Part shown: positions 60,579 through 64,000 of the stretch, one piece after another
Layout of the letters: the number at the start of each line of letters is the position of its first letter
How positions within the stretch are numbered: the stretch's first letter is position 1
Assembly: GCA_026387935.1 (NCBI GenBank)
Contig: JAPLKU010000021.1
Location: 1-64,000 of the forward strand
Origin: Gemmatimonadota bacterium
Lineage (GTDB): Bacteria > Gemmatimonadota > Gemmatimonadetes > Gemmatimonadales > Gemmatimonadaceae
DNA length: 64,000 bases
Direction: 5' to 3'
Position numbers and translations under genes: made by a program
Notes under the pieces: model-generated
The model's input: the letters and a program-made list of their open reading frames with translations, nothing else
Databases searched by the model: none
What the model was told of the DNA's origin: nothing

Positions 60579-62327
60579 TTATTGCTGGCAGGCGCCCTTC
60601 GGGTCCGGCTTCGGCTTGTCAACCTTCGGCCGATGATCGAGGCTCGCCGTCTCTGTCGCCAAATCCCGCACGAAGTTCGCGACCTTTGCCATGTGCGGAT
60701 AATTGATGTACTGCGGCTCGTCAGTCAGCTGGTGATAATCCGCGTGGCCGCCCGTGGTGAAAAACACGATCGGAATGGCGTAGCGAGCGTACGACCAATG
60801 ATCGCTGCGGCAGAAGATGTTCTGCGGATGCCCGTCGGCGTCGAGCGAATAGTCGAATATCAGGTTGTGCTTCTTGTCTGTGTTCACCTTCTCGGTGAGA
60901 TCACCAAGCTCGGTGGACGTGCGGCGCGAGCCGATGAGCTGCACATAGCTCTCCCCGCCGCGAATCGATTTGCCATCTTTTGCTGAACCCGTCACGTCGG
61001 TCGCGTCGCCGCGGCCAATCATGTCAACGTTGAGCTCGGCCACGATCGATTCGCGCGGCACCGTCGGGTGATCGGTGAAGTACTCCGAGCCGAAGAGGCC
61101 CTCTTCTTCACCGACATGCCAGATGAAGAGCATCGAGCGCTTGGGCTTCACGCGCTGACCGGCGAAGTATTCAGCCAGCTCCAGCACCGACATCGAGCCG
61201 GTCCCATCGTCATCGGCGCCATTGTAGACGGAGTCAATGCGCGCGGAGGCACCGTTCGTCTTTTTTCGGATCTCAGCAAGCAGCGCGTTCACGCGATCAG
61301 CGTCCGCGCGCGTCAGTTTCGGGTCGGGCGCGTCGGCGCCCTGCTCGCGGAAGAGATGATTGATGACGTAGGTCGAATCGTGCGCCGCGGGCCGATCATG
61401 CTCGATGCCGATATGATCGTTGTGGGCACCAATCGCGACGTATTCATTCTTCAGCGTTGCGTCAGAACCGCGGATGATGCCAACCACGTTGTAGCCGGGC
61501 TGGGCGATGGGCTTGTTGAGGTAGCCGGCATGGCCGGTAAACCCACGCCCTGCGGTCCCCGGCGCGATCGTCGCGGGATCAGCGCCAAAGATCGTCTTGG
61601 CAACCGCGCTGGTGACGTAGACGTATGAAACGATCGGGTTCGGCGCGTCGGCCTGGAGGCCGGCACCCGTCGCCTGAAATGCCGCGATGTTCGAGGGAGG
61701 GAGCCGCTCGAGTCCGACAATCACGACCGCCGCTGCCTTCTCGAAGTAGGCCATGACCTGTCCTCGCATCGGCACGCCGGGCGCGCCGCCCCCGGTCTCG
61801 GTCATCGGCGACGTGATCGCCACCACTTTTCCGGCTGCGGCATCGCGCGTGATCATCTTCGACGGGTCGCCCCACATGCCGCCGTAGATCACCGGCTGGC
61901 CCTCAAACGGGCGCTGCCCAGCACCGACATCACGTACCAGGTAGTCCTTCCAGGCCTCGAGCGCCTGATCACCGATCGTGAGCCGCGAGCCGGCGTCGAA
62001 TCCGCGCTCTACCACAGGGACCAGCTGCAGATATCCGCCATTGTCACCGGCCGGCTCGAGACCGAGCCGCTTGAGTTCCGACGCGATGTACGCGGTGCCC
62101 TTCACGTTGCCGATGTCGCCCAGCTCGCGGCCGCGCATCGAATCGTCGGCGAACTGAAAGAGGCGGGTGCGCAGATCCTCTGCGGAGACCGCCGTGGACG
62201 TCGGTTTGGGTGCATTGGTTCGCGCGCGCTCGAGCACTGACCAGTCGATGGCGGATTGGGCCGCGGCAGCGTTGGCGGTGCAGACGATGGCGAGCGCGAG
62301 CAGCTTCTGGGTGGTGCGATGGTTCAC
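60579..62327 (-). CDS. Exported M28 family zinc metallopeptidase
   Basis: This 582-residue protein starts at GTG 62327 with a signal peptide to AAAAQSA. Zinc and catalytic motifs are AIGAHNDHIGIE, NGADDDGTGSMSVLELAE, FIWHVGEEEGLFGSEYF and FTTGGHADYHQLTDEPQYIN. The PA-like inserted domain is present, but the Gly/Arg inserts of the 47897 paralogue are missing, which shows they are dispensable. It is preceded by the serine hydrolase gene (gap 34 nt). Confidence 0.9.
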   Translation of the reverse strand: MNHRTTQKLLALAIVCTANAAAAQSAIDWSVLERARTNAPKPTSTAVSAEDLRTRLFQFADDSMRGRELGDIGNVKGTAYIASELKRLGLEPAGDNGGYLQLVPVVERGFDAGSRLTIGDQALEAWKDYLVRDVGAGQRPFEGQPVIYGGMWGDPSKMITRDAAAGKVVAITSPMTETGGGAPGVPMRGQVMAYFEKAAAVVIVGLERLPPSNIAAFQATGAGLQADAPNPIVSYVYVTSAVAKTIFGADPATIAPGTAGRGFTGHAGYLNKPIAQPGYNVVGIIRGSDATLKNEYVAIGAHNDHIGIEHDRPAAHDSTYVINHLFREQGADAPDPKLTRADADRVNALLAEIRKKTNGASARIDSVYNGADDDGTGSMSVLELAEYFAGQRVKPKRSMLFIWHVGEEEGLFGSEYFTDHPTVPRESIVAELNVDMIGRGDATDVTGSAKDGKSIRGGESYVQLIGSRRTSTELGDLTEKVNTDKKHNLIFDYSLDADGHPQNIFCRSDHWSYARYAIPIVFFTTGGHADYHQLTDEPQYINYPHMAKVANFVRDLATETASLDHRPKVDKPKPDPKGACQQ

Positions 62328-62361
62328 GACAGTGCTCCGAAAATTGTGCGAATCCTGAATT

Positions 62362-63615
62362 TTACTTCAACATCGCTTTTGCCGCCGCAATGAGCTTCCG
62401 GAACCCTTCACCGGAGCTGCGGCCATCCACATTGTTGCTCGTGTTCACTTCAAGTATTACGGCCGCTTTGGTGGTAGGGTTCCAATAGAAGAACGAGCGG
62501 AAACCCGCCTGGCTCCCGGTGTGCCCCACGATTTTGCCGCCAGGGTAGCTCTCGACGAAAAACGAGAGGCCCATCCACTCGCCGCTGGAGTCGCGACTCA
62601 CCGGGAACCGCGGTACCCACATGCTCTCGAGGGTTGGGCGCTTGAGGATCGTCTCGTAGAGCACGCGAGTCGCCGCGTCGCCCCGCGGCGCCGGTTCGCC
62701 GCGCATCGGCACGTCGGGGCCGGTCGCGCTCGTGAGAAACGCCACGTACCGCGCGATGTCACCCAGCGGCGCATTCCAGCCGCCGTTCGGGATCGTGATG
62801 CCTGGATCAAAGTCGCGGCCATTCGCACGCACACGAGTGCCGGACGAATCCGTCGCGTAGGAGTAGTTGTTGGACCTGAACGCGGCGAGATGCCGCGGCG
62901 TGGAATTGAAATAGCTGCGTGTGAGCCCCAGCGGTGTGAAGAAGTTCTTTTGCGTGTACGCCTCCCACGGATCGCCGGTGAGCTCGGTGACGATGCGGCC
63001 GAGGTAGACGAAACCGGGATTCGAGTAGCTGTAGTGCGCGTCGGGATTGAAGCCCGTTTCCGAGTAGGGCATCATCGCGACGAGCTGGTCCCATGTCGTC
63101 GGTTCGAACGGCTCCCACGGCTTGCCATTGCCCCAGGGCCAGGTGCCGTTCTGGAAGCCCGACGAGTGCGAGAGCAGCATCCGCACCGTGATGTCGTCAA
63201 TCGACGTGCCCGGAAAGGCGTGGACCTTTCGCAGTTCGGGAATGAACGACGTCACCTTCGCGTCGAGCGAAAGCTTCCCGGCCTCGACCATCTGCATCAC
63301 GGCGATCGCCGTAAGCGTCTTGGTCATCGAGCCCCAATGGAAGATCGTGTTCGTGTCCACACGCTGGCCGAGTGCGCGGTCGCCGAAGCCGACTTCATGG
63401 TGCGCGAGAACTCGGCCGTCTTTCATTACCAGTGCTGCCGCGCCGACGATCGAGTCCGCCGCGACATACGCGGTGAGCTGGCTCGCGAACGCGGGCCACT
63501 GCGGTGGCGCACCCTGGGCTGCTGCCGGAGCGACCGCCGTAGCGACCGCCGTAGCGACCGCCGTAGCAATCGCCGTCGCCCCCGTGAGCCGCGTGCTGAG
63601 CATGAGACGCTTCAT
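62362..63615 (-). CDS. Serine hydrolase, beta-lactamase/esterase class C family
   Basis: This protein of about 417 residues starts at ATG 63615 (ATGA overlap with the MBL gene stop; another ATG at 63624). The signal peptide contains a tandem Ala-Thr-Ala-Val repeat. Active-site motifs are HWGSMTKTLTAIAV (SxxK), YSYSNPGFVYLGRIV (YxN) and VGHTGSQAGFRSFFYW (HxG). It is an esterase or D-Ala peptidase type; the substrate is unknown. Confidence 0.92.
   Translation of the reverse strand: MKRLMLSTRLTGATAIATAVATAVATAVAPAAAQGAPPQWPAFASQLTAYVAADSIVGAAALVMKDGRVLAHHEVGFGDRALGQRVDTNTIFHWGSMTKTLTAIAVMQMVEAGKLSLDAKVTSFIPELRKVHAFPGTSIDDITVRMLLSHSSGFQNGTWPWGNGKPWEPFEPTTWDQLVAMMPYSETGFNPDAHYSYSNPGFVYLGRIVTELTGDPWEAYTQKNFFTPLGLTRSYFNSTPRHLAAFRSNNYSYATDSSGTRVRANGRDFDPGITIPNGGWNAPLGDIARYVAFLTSATGPDVPMRGEPAPRGDAATRVLYETILKRPTLESMWVPRFPVSRDSSGEWMGLSFFVESYPGGKIVGHTGSQAGFRSFFYWNPTTKAAVILEVNTSNNVDGRSSGEGFRKLIAAAKAMLK
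63529..63576. repeat. 12-bp tandem repeat in a signal peptide
   Basis: Three exact agcgaccgccgt units and one diverged unit (agcaatcgccgt). They encode repeated Ala-Thr-Ala-Val in the hydrophobic core of the serine hydrolase signal peptide. Copy-number change would keep frame. Confidence 0.9.
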
Positions 63616-64000
63616 GGATGACATCCCGGTGTTGGCGTAAACGGCTGACCGTTCTCGAAGGCCTGCACGATGGTCCGCTTTCCGTTGGTGCGAATCACGA
63701 TATGATCGCCGTCGGCATCGTTCGCCGTCGTCCGACCCTCCGCCTCGTCGTTCTGATCCGTGCGATAGATGTGCACGTTCGCGTTGTGCGCGCAGTACCG
63801 GTTGAGCGTGGCACGGTCGGGCAGAAAAGGTCCGTTGAAATTCTTGCGGCCCGAGCTGACGATGAGGATCTCCGGATCCACCGCCGCAATAAACGGCAGC
63901 GTGCTCGAAGACTCACTCCCATGATGCGCAATCTTCAGCATCGTGGACTTAAGCTTCACGGCGACGGCCGGATCATCGAGCATCGCCTTCTCCGCGTAGC
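63612..64000 (-). CDS. MBL-fold metallo-hydrolase (ComEC/Rec2-like), C-terminal part
   Basis: The frame is open at the window edge (YAEKAMLDDPAVAVKLKSTM). LKIAHHGSESSSTLPFIAAV is the conserved late His region of ComEC/Rec2-type MBL hydrolases, and PEILIVSSGRKNFNGPFLPD with the ILI(V)S strand follows. The C-terminus has a short tail with YRTDQNDEAEG and ITV-like strands. The N-terminal zinc ligands (HxHxDH) lie outside the window. Nuclease or phosphodiesterase activity cannot be judged. It ends at ATGA with the serine hydrolase. Confidence 0.8.
   Translation of the reverse strand, partial: YAEKAMLDDPAVAVKLKSTMLKIAHHGSESSSTLPFIAAVDPEILIVSSGRKNFNGPFLPDRATLNRYCAHNANVHIYRTDQNDEAEGRTTANDADGDHIVIRTNGKRTIVQAFENGQPFTPTPGCHP

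Noticed and set aside
1-64000. rRNA, tRNA, transposase, integrase or prophage genes
   Set aside because: Looked for conserved motifs and structural signals; none seen.

Overview
The window is a high-GC bacterial chromosome segment with 47 protein-coding genes or remnants, nearly all encoding exported proteins. Exported beta-propeller proteins (NHL, BNR/sortilin, PQQ), M28 peptidases, DUF1028, DUF4159/DUF4175 and many Gly/Arg-rich low-complexity inserts inside otherwise normal folds together suggest a Gemmatimonadota (Gemmatimonadetes) genome. That is an inference from gene content. No rRNA, tRNA, transposase, integrase, prophage or CRISPR array was recognised.

Left part (1-21.2 kb). A truncated cyanophycinase-like gene, a DUF2867-type dehydrogenase and a divergent amidohydrolase come first. 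Then follow a conserved hypothetical, a prolyl oligopeptidase whose 5' end abuts a decayed FMN-glutamate synthase gene, a DUF1801 protein and two translationally coupled NHL propellers. On the plus strand are HupE/UreJ, a cytochrome c overlapping a PQQ dehydrogenase, and a BNR propeller. The stretch 14.1-21.2 kb holds most of the debris: two copies of a long palindromic repeat in opposite orientation, frame-broken gene remains, a 5'-truncated peroxiredoxin, a possible toxin-antitoxin relic, and two identical terminators bracketing a DUF1028 gene.

Middle (21.2-31.4 kb). A minus-strand group encodes a PQQ quinoprotein, a small membrane protein, a serine hydrolase, an NHL propeller and an isoquinoline-1-oxidoreductase-type molybdenum/2Fe-2S pair. 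Heme A synthase (ctaA) runs divergently. Coupled msrB-msrA follow. The region is rich in periplasmic redox functions.

Core operon (31.4-46.4 kb, minus strand). Eight tightly packed genes, mostly with ATGA overlaps or gaps under 25 nt: VWA/glutamine-amidotransferase-like membrane protein, a C13/caspase-like protein with Ser at the expected Cys position, a TPR protein with a gluzincin HELAH motif, DUF4159, MoxR AAA+ ATPase, DUF58, a BatA-like VWA membrane protein, and a 1300-residue DUF4175 protein with a long Gln-Gly repeat. This is the most system-like part of the window: an expanded MoxR/VWA envelope module of unknown substrate.

Right part (46.4-64 kb, minus strand). A carboxypeptidase-regulatory/TonB-plug-like protein without a barrel, an M28 peptidase behind an 11-bp tandem repeat, a Tat-exported DAO-family flavoprotein overlapping a cytochrome c, a second BNR propeller, a lipoprotein cyclophilin, a DinB protein with a histone-like tail, PhoD, a second DUF1028 protein, an LpxR-like deacylase, a second M28 peptidase, a serine hydrolase and the end of an MBL-fold hydrolase. 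The two cytochromes c (11.4 and 51.3 kb) are paralogues, each overlapping a different exported oxidoreductase, which suggests a reusable electron-acceptor cassette.
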